DNA of 13,905 bases from CAYQTE01 sp964420285 (GCA_964420285.1 CAYQTE010000098.1:1-13905), one strand, 5' to 3'; counted from the stretch's first letter, positions 1-7,371 are shown. Translations and numbers: made by a program. The notes: generated by a model from the sequence alone, not told the origin.

Positions 1-356
1 CCGGTGCGAACATGTGGGGCGCCTGGGGCCGCGGCCGGGCGACCACCTGGACGGTCAAGTTCAACATGGACAAGGCGGTGCAGGGCACGGCGACGTTGCG
101 TGTGGCGTTGGGTGGCTCTGACAGCACGACGCTGAGCATCGGTATGAACGGCAAGCCGGCCGGCGCGATCCGGCCGATCTCGACCAATGCCCTGCGGTAC
201 AACACTGACCGCGGCGTATGGCGTGAATATTCCCAGCCGTTCGATGCCTCGCTGATGAAGGCGGGCGAGAATACCATGACGCTGACGGTTCCGGCCGGCG
301 ATTGCACGTCGGGCGTCTGCTACGACTACCTGCGACTGGAGCTACAGGAGAAGTAA
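1..356 (+). CDS. Rhamnogalacturonan lyase (PL4-type), C-terminal fragment
   Basis: This is the 3' end of a gene that begins before the window; the reading frame is open from base 3 to the TAA at 354-356. The visible ~117 residues match the C-terminal carbohydrate-binding-like beta-sandwich of the next gene almost block for block: 'TTWTVKFNMDKA', 'ISTNA.RYNT..GVWR.Y.QPFDASL', 'GEN....TVPAG..TSGV..DYLRLEL'. It is therefore a tandem paralogue of that lyase, expected to cleave rhamnogalacturonan I backbones by beta-elimination outside the cytoplasm. Compared with its neighbour it lacks a short insertion after 'SDST' and carries two cysteines in 'GDCTSGVCYD', where the neighbour has E and V. The catalytic part is outside the window, so activity cannot be judged. 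The ATG at 12 is internal, not a start. Confidence 0.85.
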   Translation, partial: GANMWGAWGRGRATTWTVKFNMDKAVQGTATLRVALGGSDSTTLSIGMNGKPAGAIRPISTNALRYNTDRGVWREYSQPFDASLMKAGENTMTLTVPAGDCTSGVCYDYLRLELQEK

Positions 357-371
357 CGAAATCACATCAGT

Positions 372-376
372 AGGAG
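372..376 (+). promoter_or_regulatory. Ribosome binding site of the second rhamnogalacturonan lyase
   Basis: AGGAG lies 6 bases before the ATG at 383. It sits in the 26-base gap after the upstream lyase, and no promoter is evident in that gap, so the two lyase genes are probably co-transcribed. Confidence 0.7.
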
Positions 377-382
377 CGTGCG

Positions 383-2521
383 ATGAAGACGTTGATGTCC
401 ATCGGCCCGAGTGGCCGCGTTGCTCTTGGGTTCATCGGTCTGGCACTGGTCTTGCCGTCGCCGCGGGTGCGTGCCGTCGACTTGCCGCCGGTTGAGAAAC
501 CGACGGTCAATGCACCGGTGACCATCACGGATCAGGGCGCGACCTGGACGATGGACAACGGCATCATCAGAGCCATCATCAACAAGGGCAACAGCCACAT
601 CACGCAGATGTTCTATCACAACGTGCAGATGATGGGCCCCGGCGGCATCTGGGAACAAGTGCCGCATGGTCAGGTGAAAACGGCCATTACCATCGATCCT
701 GCGAAGAACGGCGGCGATCGCGGCGAGGTCGACATGAAGGGCGTGAGCAGCCCCATGGATATCGAAGTTCGCTATTGCCTGGAGCGGGGCTCCAGCGGCA
801 TATACACATACGCGGAGTTCTCACACCCGGCCAGTTATCCCCGCGCCGGCGAGGGCGAAAGCCGCTTCATCTGCCAGCTCAACGGCGTGTTTGACTGGCT
901 TACAGTTGATGCCGACCGCAACATGCTGATGATTGCCGGCGCCGACCAGCGCGGCGCCACCGTCATTCACGCCAAGGAGCAGAGCATCATTGCCACCGGC
1001 AATTACAAGAATTCCGTCGAGCACAAGTACAGCTACTGCGGCGTGATGTACCGGCAGCCGGCGTACGGCTGGTCCGACACCAAGGACCACATCGGGTTCT
1101 GGTTCATCAACCCCACCACCGAATACATCGGCGGCGGCGCTGAGAAGCTGGACCTCGATTGCCACATGGGCGCGACGATTCTGGACTACTGGACATCGGG
1201 CCACTATGCCGGCGGGGCTGGCTGCAATATCCCGGCCGGCGAAAACTGGAACAAGGTCATCGGCCCGATTTTTGTCTATTGCAACGCGCTGCCCGCGCCG
1301 TTGACCGCCAGCGCGGCCGATCTGGCCACGCTGCAAGCCACGCAGGGCAACCCGACGTTGCCGCCGGCGTGGAAAGCCAACGCCACCGCTCTGTGGCAGG
1401 ATGCGATGGGCCGGGCCAGGGTCGAGACGGCCCGCTGGCCTTACGACTGGGTCAGCGGAGTGGACTACACGCCAAAGGCGCAGCGAGCCAACATCACCGG
1501 GCAGCTTGTGCTGGATGATCCGCAAGCCGCCTCGAGCAAACTGCCGAATCTGACCGTCGGTTTGTCTCATCCGGATTACACCAGCGGCGCCGGAGGTTTT
1601 GTATCGCGGTCGGGCAATGGCAATATTGTCACCTGGGCCCACGACGGGAATTACTACCAGTTCTGGACCAACGGCACCGAGGACGGCAAGTTCGACATCA
1701 CCAACGTGCGCCCCGGCGCCTACACGCTGCACGCCTTTGCCGACGGCGTACTGGGTGAGTTCGCCAAGACCAACATTACCGTCGAGCCCGGCAAAGACAT
1801 CGATCTTGGCAAGCTCACCTGGCAACCCGAACGTTACGGCAAGCAGGTCTGGGAAATTGGCTATCCGGATCGCACCGGCGACAAGTTCTACAAGGGCGAC
1901 GCCGCCAATTACTGGCTGTGGGGCTGGCCGCTGCGGTATGCCGATCTGTTCCCCAACGACATCACCTACACCATCGGCAAGAGCGACTATCACAAGGACT
2001 GGTTCTTTGAGGAAGTGCCGCACGCTTTGTCCGACGCCTGGCAGAATCCCGCGGCCAAGGATCCGCTCAACCAGCCCTTTGGCTGGGTGCAGATTCCGCC
2101 GCCGGGCCAGGACATGTGGAACCAGTGGGGCATGGGCCGCTCGACCACCTGGACCGTCAAATTCAATATGGACAAGGCCGAGACGGGTCAGGCCGTGATG
2201 CGCATCGCGCTGGCCGGCTCGGACAGCACGGCCGGCCTGTCCAATCCGGGCGCCATGGGCAAGTTTGATGTTGGCGTCAACGGCAAGAACGTCGGTACGG
2301 TCCAGATCATCTCGACCAACGCGATTCGCTACAACACCAACAAGGGAGTTTGGCGGCAGTACGCCCAGCCGTTCGATGCATCGCTGCTGAAGCAGGGTGA
2401 AAACTCCGTGACGTTCACCGTCCCGGCCGGGGAAGTCACCTCCGGCGTCGTTTGGGATTATCTGCGTCTGGAGCTCAACGAGAGCGCCACCCCCGGCAGC
2501 GCCTTGGCGCCGCTCAGGTAG
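383..2521 (+). CDS. Secreted rhamnogalacturonan lyase, PL4-type
   Basis: A 712-residue exported enzyme predicted to cut the rhamnose-galacturonate backbone of rhamnogalacturonan I by beta-elimination. Residues 1-32 look like a signal peptide (basic N-terminus, hydrophobic 'GFIGLALVLP', cleavage near 'VRA-VD'). Residues ~40-330 form the catalytic beta-sandwich, with the family-typical run 'VEHKYSY' then 'GFWFINPTTEYIGGG' then 'LDCHMG'. By comparison with fungal and plant PL4 enzymes, K215 and H261 are the likely catalytic pair (equivalent to Lys150 and His210 of Aspergillus RG lyase); this mapping is from memory. Residues ~365-460 are a fibronectin-III-like middle domain ('GKFDITNVRPGAYTL'). 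Residues ~485-702 are a CBM-like C-terminal domain shared with the truncated upstream gene. All three expected PL4 domains are present and the length is normal. The start is supported by AGGAG at 6 bases. Its 3' end overlaps the convergent glycosyltransferase by 8 bases. Confidence 0.88.
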   Translation: MKTLMSIGPSGRVALGFIGLALVLPSPRVRAVDLPPVEKPTVNAPVTITDQGATWTMDNGIIRAIINKGNSHITQMFYHNVQMMGPGGIWEQVPHGQVKTAITIDPAKNGGDRGEVDMKGVSSPMDIEVRYCLERGSSGIYTYAEFSHPASYPRAGEGESRFICQLNGVFDWLTVDADRNMLMIAGADQRGATVIHAKEQSIIATGNYKNSVEHKYSYCGVMYRQPAYGWSDTKDHIGFWFINPTTEYIGGGAEKLDLDCHMGATILDYWTSGHYAGGAGCNIPAGENWNKVIGPIFVYCNALPAPLTASAADLATLQATQGNPTLPPAWKANATALWQDAMGRARVETARWPYDWVSGVDYTPKAQRANITGQLVLDDPQAASSKLPNLTVGLSHPDYTSGAGGFVSRSGNGNIVTWAHDGNYYQFWTNGTEDGKFDITNVRPGAYTLHAFADGVLGEFAKTNITVEPGKDIDLGKLTWQPERYGKQVWEIGYPDRTGDKFYKGDAANYWLWGWPLRYADLFPNDITYTIGKSDYHKDWFFEEVPHALSDAWQNPAAKDPLNQPFGWVQIPPPGQDMWNQWGMGRSTTWTVKFNMDKAETGQAVMRIALAGSDSTAGLSNPGAMGKFDVGVNGKNVGTVQIISTNAIRYNTNKGVWRQYAQPFDASLLKQGENSVTFTVPAGEVTSGVVWDYLRLELNESATPGSALAPLR

Positions 2522-3656
2522 CCGCGCAGGGGCGATGGCATTTGCAGGTTCCCAGCAGTTGTTCCCATTCGGCCGCGCGAACCGGCCATGTGAACCGGGT
2601 GGTCATTGCCTGAACCTGTTCCCAGCGTGCCGACCAGTGCTGTTGGGGATGGCGGGCGATTTCCTGCATTGTCGCCACCAGCCGGTCACGGTAATTGCGG
2701 GCGAAAACCTCCAGGTCGCCCGGATGCCGCGGGCCGGGAACCAGCACGCCCATCTCCATCGTCGTTTCCGGCAGCGCGCCCAGGTCGCTGGTCACGACGA
2801 GCAACCCGGCCGCCATCGCTTCCATCACCGCGATGCAACTGGTCTCGGCGAACGTGTTCGGATAGGCCAGGATCATGGCCGGCTTCAGGGCAGCGGCCAG
2901 GTCCGATTGCACGAGCGATCCGTGGTATTCCACGCCCTGCGACGATCGGCATGTGGCATAGAGCCGGACGTAAGGGTCGCCGTCTTCATCCTGGCCGTAG
3001 ACTTTCAGGCTGGAGTACACGTGCAGACTCGCGCGCGGGTCGTGCCGATGCACATCCGGGAAGACGCTCAGCAGCACATCCAGTCCGCGAAACGGCGTGC
3101 TGGTATAGGTCAGCACGGCCTGAGCGGTTTTGGCCCGGGCCAGTTCGGCCGCATCGGCGTACAGGTTCACAAACGCCGGGGCGATCGCGTTGCGGATCAC
3201 CGCGATGCGATGGGGATCCAGCCCGTATTCCCGCTGCATGGCCGCGGCGTGCCATTGCGACACGCACACAATCGTGTCCCACTCCTTGCGCACCTCCGGC
3301 CGTTTCAATGGAAACATGGCCGGTTGGTCAAACGAGCATTGCGTCCAGAGAATCAGCCTGCATCCGGCCGGAAGATGGGGCCGCAGCGCCAGACAGATAT
3401 CCGCCGGTCCGTTGAGGACGATCAGCGCGTCAAATGCGGCGAATTGAGCGGGATTCAAGGGCAGGTTGGATTGACATTTCACGCCCTGAAAGGTGCGTGG
3501 GCGGGTGGTCGAGGAGAACATCGTGACGGCATGTCCGCGAGCGCCCAGGGCGGCGGCCAGATAGCTGAGTGCCGACTGCGACCCTCCCAGCGGCCGTTCA
3601 TAGGGCGTGCCGGCGTCGTAATCCCAGTTGATCACATCGAAAAAAGCGAGATTCAC
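2514..3656 (-). CDS. Glycosyltransferase, GT-B fold, GT4-like
   Basis: A cytoplasmic or membrane-associated GT-B glycosyltransferase that would transfer a sugar from a nucleotide-sugar donor; substrate unknown. The N-terminal half opens with 'FFDVINWDYDAGTPYERPLGGSQ', whose GGSQ forms the usual glycine-rich loop. The C-terminal half carries 'EYHGSLVQSDLAAAL' and 'PNTFAETSCIAVMEAMAAG', where E271 and E279 make the EX7E donor-site motif of GT4. 'VVTSDLGALPE' follows. I place the start at the GTG at 3656 (380 aa) because the family sequence begins immediately after it. The frame stays open to another GTG at 3719, but the extra 21 residues look non-family. Neither start has a clear Shine-Dalgarno sequence. 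The tail 'TCKCHRPCAAT' is cysteine-rich and is read through the 3' end of the convergent lyase gene, so it may be junction sequence. It could build an exopolysaccharide or cell-surface glycan. Confidence 0.85.
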   Translation of the reverse strand: MNLAFFDVINWDYDAGTPYERPLGGSQSALSYLAAALGARGHAVTMFSSTTRPRTFQGVKCQSNLPLNPAQFAAFDALIVLNGPADICLALRPHLPAGCRLILWTQCSFDQPAMFPLKRPEVRKEWDTIVCVSQWHAAAMQREYGLDPHRIAVIRNAIAPAFVNLYADAAELARAKTAQAVLTYTSTPFRGLDVLLSVFPDVHRHDPRASLHVYSSLKVYGQDEDGDPYVRLYATCRSSQGVEYHGSLVQSDLAAALKPAMILAYPNTFAETSCIAVMEAMAAGLLVVTSDLGALPETTMEMGVLVPGPRHPGDLEVFARNYRDRLVATMQEIARHPQQHWSARWEQVQAMTTRFTWPVRAAEWEQLLGTCKCHRPCAAT

Positions 3657-4080
3657 GATGGACCGCGTTTGGCAGAGCGAGTATCCCCCTGAACGCCAAC
3701 ATGTCGCCGGCCCGCGCACGCGGGTCGCCTGATGGGAGGGATCAAACGCAAGACGCCGATAACCGCCACCCCAGGCGGCCGCCCGCGAGCCTGCGCCGGC
3801 GAAAACGAGTCATCGGCGCTTTGGGACATGTCGCGCCGCCACTGGAAACTCATATTCGCCGATCCGTGCCGGCGCGAGAGAAATGATGACGCGCCAGCCG
3901 ACGACCCATCGACGGGCAAGATAATATGCCGGCCGCGCCGCCGCAAGTATTTTTTTGTCTGCCGTATTTTCTCTTTTGCCTCGCCCGATTCTCCTTGACC
4001 ATCGGCCGGCAGGGTCGTACTGTTGACCCGTTCATCGGCCGCTCGGAGAGCGGTCGCGTCTTTCCGCCGTGAGGTCAAGG
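3657..4080. other. Divergent intergenic region with no convincing gene
   Basis: About 420 bases separate the glycosyltransferase and the membrane protein, which are transcribed away from each other. Short open frames here show no recognisable protein. The left part is GC-rich. From ~3945 to 3990 the + strand becomes T-rich ('TATTTTTTTGT' and 'TATTTTCTCTTTT'), just upstream of a promoter candidate at 3995. Promoters for both genes are expected here; only the + one is reasonably visible. Confidence 0.6.
3995..4023 (+). promoter_or_regulatory. Candidate sigma-70-type promoter for the SPOR-like membrane protein
   Basis: TTGACC (3995-4000) is followed after exactly 17 bases by TACTGT (4018-4023). 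The -35 is strong and the -10 weak. A T-rich tract just upstream (3949-3978) could act as an UP element. It would give a leader of about 50 bases to the ATG at 4081. Confidence 0.35.
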
Positions 4081-5076
4081 ATGGCCAAGCCCAAACACAC
4101 CGTTGCCCTTTTTGAGGTTCTGCACCGCAATCCCCAGGCGCTGACGCCCAAGCCGCCGCCGTGGTGGTCCAGAAACCGGCCGCCCGTCATGGCCACCGCG
4201 CAAAAATCGGCGGCGGCATATCCCGTGCAAAAGGCTCCGCAGCCGGCGCCGCCGGCCGCGACGGCGCAGCCCGCTTTGCCATTCCCGCCGATGGCCGATG
4301 TCCAGCCTGTGCAGCCGCCGGGCGAGTTGCCGCCGGCGGTGGCATCAGCGGCGGATTCCCTGCCGGCCGCAACGGCTTTGGGGGACGAGGCAACCGGCGA
4401 TCGCCCGGCGCCATCGCCGCCCGGAGCGACCGAATCGCGTCTGCCGCAGATCAAGGACCTGCGTCGGATGCTGACGCCAACCAGCGTGGCGATGATCGCA
4501 TCGTTCGCGGTGGTGCTGGTGATCGCGGTGTTTCTTATCAGCCGGCTGAGGAACCGGGCGTATGCGTACGGCGCGTCGGTATCGACGGCCGTCTTGCGTC
4601 AACAGCCGCCGCATCCTGACGTGCTGAACGTGCGCGGCGGCGTATCCGGTGGTGCGGCCACGGCGGGAGGCGGTTCGGCCGCCAAGCCGCCGGTTCTGGC
4701 GCGGGGCAGCTCGGCCGGGGCGATTAACGTCGGCGGTCCCCAACCCGCCGCGCCGGGGGCGACTCCGCCGGTGCAGAACCAGCGCAAGGTCGGCCTCAAT
4801 TATGTGCTGGTGCAAAGCTACGCGGAAAAGCAATATGCCGACAACGCCTGCCAGTTCCTGGCCAATCGCGGTGTGGCCTGCTCGGTCGAATTCGGCGTGC
4901 CCGGATGGGCCCGGTCGTATTGCGTGGTCGGCACCGACGGCTACACCGGCCCCGGCTCGCCCGATTGCCAGGCGATGCTGCAAAAAATCCGCGGCCTCAG
5001 CCCCGGCTACGCCCGCGCCGGCAGCTACATCGCGTTCAGCCCGATGGTCGTGAAGTGGAAGCTGGCCGATCACTAA
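4081..5076 (+). CDS. Single-pass membrane protein with SPOR-like C-terminal domain
   Basis: A 331-residue protein in three parts. Residues 1-30 hold a conserved-looking cytoplasmic head 'HTVALFEVLHRNP' followed by 'PPPWW', which resembles an N-terminal motif I associate with planctomycetal membrane proteins. Residues ~31-128 are a proline/alanine-rich linker. One hydrophobic helix spans ~134-155 ('SVAMIASFAVVLVIAVFLIS'). After a second glycine/proline-rich linker, residues ~238-331 form a compact domain. 'NYVLVQSYAEKQYADNACQFLANRGVACSVE' followed by 'YCVVGTDGY' has the alternating pattern of SPOR (peptidoglycan-binding) domains and contains four cysteines. The likely topology is N-in, with the C-terminus in the periplasm. 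ATG at 4081 is chosen because GAGG (4071-4074) lies 6 bases upstream; an in-frame GTG at 4069 has no such site. Function is unknown; envelope sensing or cell-wall attachment is an inference. Confidence 0.75.
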   Translation: MAKPKHTVALFEVLHRNPQALTPKPPPWWSRNRPPVMATAQKSAAAYPVQKAPQPAPPAATAQPALPFPPMADVQPVQPPGELPPAVASAADSLPAATALGDEATGDRPAPSPPGATESRLPQIKDLRRMLTPTSVAMIASFAVVLVIAVFLISRLRNRAYAYGASVSTAVLRQQPPHPDVLNVRGGVSGGAATAGGGSAAKPPVLARGSSAGAINVGGPQPAAPGATPPVQNQRKVGLNYVLVQSYAEKQYADNACQFLANRGVACSVEFGVPGWARSYCVVGTDGYTGPGSPDCQAMLQKIRGLSPGYARAGSYIAFSPMVVKWKLADH

Positions 5077-5088
5077 CAAGGCGAGTGG

Positions 5089-5249
5089 ACCGCCAAGCCG
5101 CCAAGGACGCCAGGGAAGAAAACGCGCGCCAGCGCATAGGGGTATGATTCTGGGCTTGAGCCGAACGCCCCAAAGCGATCTCGGCGTTTTGTCTACCTGT
5201 TTCTTCTTGGCGTATTTTTTTCCTTGGCGTCTTGGTGCTCTTGGCGGTT
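5089..5249. repeat. Imperfect inverted repeat of CCGCCAAG units between convergent genes
   Basis: The left arm (5089-~5132, + strand) starts ACCGCCAAGCCGCCAAGGAC and continues CGCCAGGGAAGAAAA. The right arm (~5206-5249), read on the - strand, is ACCGCCAAGAGCACCAAGAC and continues GCCAAGGAAAAAAAT. The two arms are thus inverted copies of a sequence made of ~8-base CCGCCAAG-like units, around a ~70-base non-repeated centre. The right arm lies inside the end of the pseudouridine synthase gene. It could fold as a long hairpin and terminate transcription from both sides. I recall similar 'CGCCAAGACGCCAAGG' tracts as a dispersed element in several environmental bacteria. Confidence 0.7.
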
Positions 5250-6062
5250 TATTTGCATTTCGCCGCTCGATCGCAGTTTCCGAATCTCGTCGCGCGAGAG
5301 CAGCCGCCAGGCTCCGGCGGGCATGCCGCCCAGTTCCAGCGGGCCGAAACGAATACGGCATAGCTCGCGCACTTTGTGGCCCATGTGGGCCAGCATCTGC
5401 CGGACCGAGCGATTCCGGCCGTCGCGGGTGGTGGCTTCCTGCACGGTGATTTCCAGCGTCGTCCGTTCGGCACTACGACGGACAATGCGGATGCGGGCGC
5501 GGCGGCGAGTTGCCCCGGCAGCGGGCGGCACCGGCCGTGAGGTCGCCGCGCCGCCGCCTTCCAGCGAGCGGAGCAGCTTGTCATCGACAAATCCATCCAC
5601 GGTCGCCCGATAGGTCTTGGCCACGCCGTAGCGAGGATGCGTCAGGCGATTGGTCAATTCGCCGTCGTTGGTCATCAGCAGCAGGCCGGTCGATTGGGAA
5701 TCCAGCCGCCCGACCGGATAAACCCTGGCCGGCACATCGTCCGGCAGCAGATCGATCGCCAGCTTCTGCACGCCCTGGGCGACGTTGGTGCTGTAGACGT
5801 TTTTCGGCTTGTTCAGGAGAATGTAGACCATCTCGACGGGCAGGCGCGGAGAATCGCCGGCCCCGCGATCGGGTCTCGGCCCGCGCAGGCGAATCTTCTG
5901 GCCGTCCACGGACACCCGATCCACGCCGGGCTCGATCAGGATCGGCAGACGTGTGACGACATGGTCATTCACGCTGACGCGCCCCTGAAGAACCATCTCC
6001 TCGATGGCCCGCCGCGAAGCCACGCCCGCGGCCGCGAGGATTTTTTGAATTCGTTGTTTCAT
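5193..6062 (-). CDS. rRNA pseudouridine synthase, RsuA/RluB family
   Basis: Converts a specific uridine in ribosomal RNA (23S if RluB-like, 16S if RsuA-like) to pseudouridine. Residues 1-~60 are an S4 RNA-binding domain ('RIQKILAAAGVASRRAIEEM', 'GRVSVN'). The catalytic domain begins at ~78 with 'VYILLNKP' and holds the motif 'PVGRLDSQSTGLLLMTNDGEL', where D121 is the nucleophilic aspartate. 'HPRYGVAKTY' and 'RQMLAHMGHKVREL.RIRFGPLELGGMPAGAWR' are also typical. The 289-residue length is normal for the family. The unusual part is the tail: the last 18 residues (272-289) and the stop codon are read from the right arm of the CCGCCAAG repeat element at 5089-5249, so the natural C-terminus probably lay near 'GEMQ'. 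No clear Shine-Dalgarno sequence precedes the ATG. RluB rather than RsuA is a guess from sequence feel. Confidence 0.9.
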   Translation of the reverse strand: MKQRIQKILAAAGVASRRAIEEMVLQGRVSVNDHVVTRLPILIEPGVDRVSVDGQKIRLRGPRPDRGAGDSPRLPVEMVYILLNKPKNVYSTNVAQGVQKLAIDLLPDDVPARVYPVGRLDSQSTGLLLMTNDGELTNRLTHPRYGVAKTYRATVDGFVDDKLLRSLEGGGAATSRPVPPAAGATRRRARIRIVRRSAERTTLEITVQEATTRDGRNRSVRQMLAHMGHKVRELCRIRFGPLELGGMPAGAWRLLSRDEIRKLRSSGEMQINRQEHQDAKEKNTPRRNR

Positions 6063-6090
6063 CGAGTTGCCATTGCGAAAAAGAACATAT

Positions 6091-6165
6091 AGCCACAGAG
6101 CACACAGAGCACACAGAGGCAGAGCAAAATAGCGAGGCTTTCTTCTCTCGGTGTGCTCTGTGGCT
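6091..6165. repeat. CACAGAGCA-type inverted repeat element
   Basis: AGCCACAGAGCACAC (6091-6105) and its exact reverse complement GTGTGCTCTGTGGCT (6151-6165) bound a 75-base element: a perfect 15-base inverted repeat. The left side continues as a 9-base tandem repeat (CACAGAGCA, about 3 copies to ~6119). It fills most of the 117-base gap between the end of the mannose-6-phosphate isomerase gene and the start of the pseudouridine synthase gene, both on the - strand. A hairpin here could attenuate read-through. 'CCACAGAGACACAGAG' relatives are, to my knowledge, dispersed in many environmental genomes; their mobility mechanism is unclear. Confidence 0.75.
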
Positions 6166-6179
6166 GAACTCCCAGCATT

Positions 6180-7205
6180 TTAGTGTGAATTCGGGATCGT
6201 CACTTCCAGCCAGGCGCAATCGCTCAGTGTCTTCAAGACCGGATTCTTCGTCGCCGCCGGTAACAGAACCGTATCGCCGCGGGTCAACGCCGTCGGTTCG
6301 CTCAGGCCGTCCACTTTGATCTCGGCCCGGCCCTCCAGGACGATCCAGATGACCGGCTCATCATACGGGACTGGCTCTTCCACGCCCTCGGTGAAGCGGA
6401 CTTTTTCGATCGCGAACTGCGGGCCGGTGACAAGGCGCGTGACCGTCGTGAACAGCCCGGCCACGTGCGATCGCGGCTGCTTCGGCTCAGGGGCGCCGGA
6501 GAAGTCGATACATTCCATGGCCGGCTTGATGTGCAGATCGCGCAGTTTTCCGGTGGCCGGTTCGATGCGGTTGAAATCGAACACGCGGAAGGTGGTGTCG
6601 CTGGGAGTCTGCACCTCGGCCGCCAGGATTCCCGCCCCCAGTGCGTGAACGGTGCCGCTGGGAAGATAGAAGCACTGGCCGTTCTTGGCGGGAATGGCCC
6701 GGATCAGCCGTTCGACCGAGCCATCCGCCAGAGCATCGCCGAATGCGTCTCGCGTCGTGCCGGGGACAAGGCCCTTGAGGATTCGCGAGCCGGGTTCGGC
6801 ATCGACGACGTACCACGCCTCGTTCTTCAGATGCGCCTCGGGATGTGCCGCGGCGTAGGCCGGATCGGGATGAACCTGCACCGAAAGATCGGCCCGGGCA
6901 TCGAGGAATTTGATGACCAGCGGAAACTGCCCCTGCGGCCCGGCCAGCGGCACATCGCCCATCAGATCGTGGCCGCATTCGCCAATCAGATCGTGCAGAG
7001 TCTGCCCGGCCCGTGGTCCATTGGCGATAACGCTGCTGAACCAACCGGCGGACTTGTCCGCCACGCCGGGGGGAAAGTCGTAGATCTCCCAACTCTCGCC
7101 GATCTCTTTCCCGGCCGGGAGTGATTTGCCCAGCAACGTTTCGATCCGGCGCCCGCCCCAGATTTTTTCCAGATATCGAGGCTTGAATTTCAGTGGATAC
7201 AGCAT
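6180..7205 (-). CDS. manA: Mannose-6-phosphate isomerase, type I (zinc cupin)
   Basis: Interconverts mannose-6-phosphate and fructose-6-phosphate in the cytoplasm, either for mannose catabolism or to feed GDP-mannose synthesis. Counting from the longer start at 7220, the zinc ligands of the family are visible: Q115 and H117 in 'SVQVHPD', E134 in 'KNEAWYV', and H192 in 'LPSGTVHALG'. 'EVQTPSDTTFRVFDFNR' gives the active-site arginine region, and a C-terminal cupin follows ('IVLEGRAEIKVDG', 'GDTVLLPAA'). At ~341 residues it matches the short Bacillus-like class. Two starts are possible. ATG at 7205 gives 'MLYPLKFKPRYLEKIWGGR', the typical family opening, with GGGA 8 bases upstream. ATG at 7220 adds five residues and lacks a Shine-Dalgarno sequence. 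I choose 7205. Confidence 0.9.
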   Translation of the reverse strand: MLYPLKFKPRYLEKIWGGRRIETLLGKSLPAGKEIGESWEIYDFPPGVADKSAGWFSSVIANGPRAGQTLHDLIGECGHDLMGDVPLAGPQGQFPLVIKFLDARADLSVQVHPDPAYAAAHPEAHLKNEAWYVVDAEPGSRILKGLVPGTTRDAFGDALADGSVERLIRAIPAKNGQCFYLPSGTVHALGAGILAAEVQTPSDTTFRVFDFNRIEPATGKLRDLHIKPAMECIDFSGAPEPKQPRSHVAGLFTTVTRLVTGPQFAIEKVRFTEGVEEPVPYDEPVIWIVLEGRAEIKVDGLSEPTALTRGDTVLLPAATKNPVLKTLSDCAWLEVTIPNSH

Positions 7206-7342
7206 CGGTTTGTCCCGCATGAGTTTGAATTATTTTGCACAAGCCCATCGTAACCTCCGCGGCCGCCGCAGCCAAAGCGTGCGGGTTGTCGCTTCTGGCG
7301 GGTGTTTCCGCCCATTGATTCGGCAAAATGGCCAATTTTCCC

Positions 7343-7371
7343 TTGTCAAAAGCGTCGGGGCTTTGGACAAT
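7343..7371 (+). promoter_or_regulatory. Candidate sigma-70-type promoter for the DUF1800-DUF1501 operon
   Basis: TTGTCA (7343-7348), a 17-base spacer, then GACAAT (7366-7371). Five of six and four of six bases match the classical -35 and -10. It lies inside the possible N-terminal extension of the DUF1800 frame. If it is real, that extension is untranslated and the start is at 7454, leaving a leader of about 75 bases. Confidence 0.4.

Noticed and set aside
821..2023. 400-residue open frame opposite the rhamnogalacturonan lyase
   Set aside because: It lies wholly antisense to a gene with clear domains, shows no family motif and is the usual product of GC-rich codon use.
3653..4078. Small open frames in the 3657-4080 intergenic region
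   Set aside because: Arg-rich, without motifs or convincing ribosome sites, and overlapping each other on both strands.
6091..6165. CRISPR array
   Set aside because: The repeats are 9 bases long and contiguous, with no spacers; the structure is an inverted repeat.
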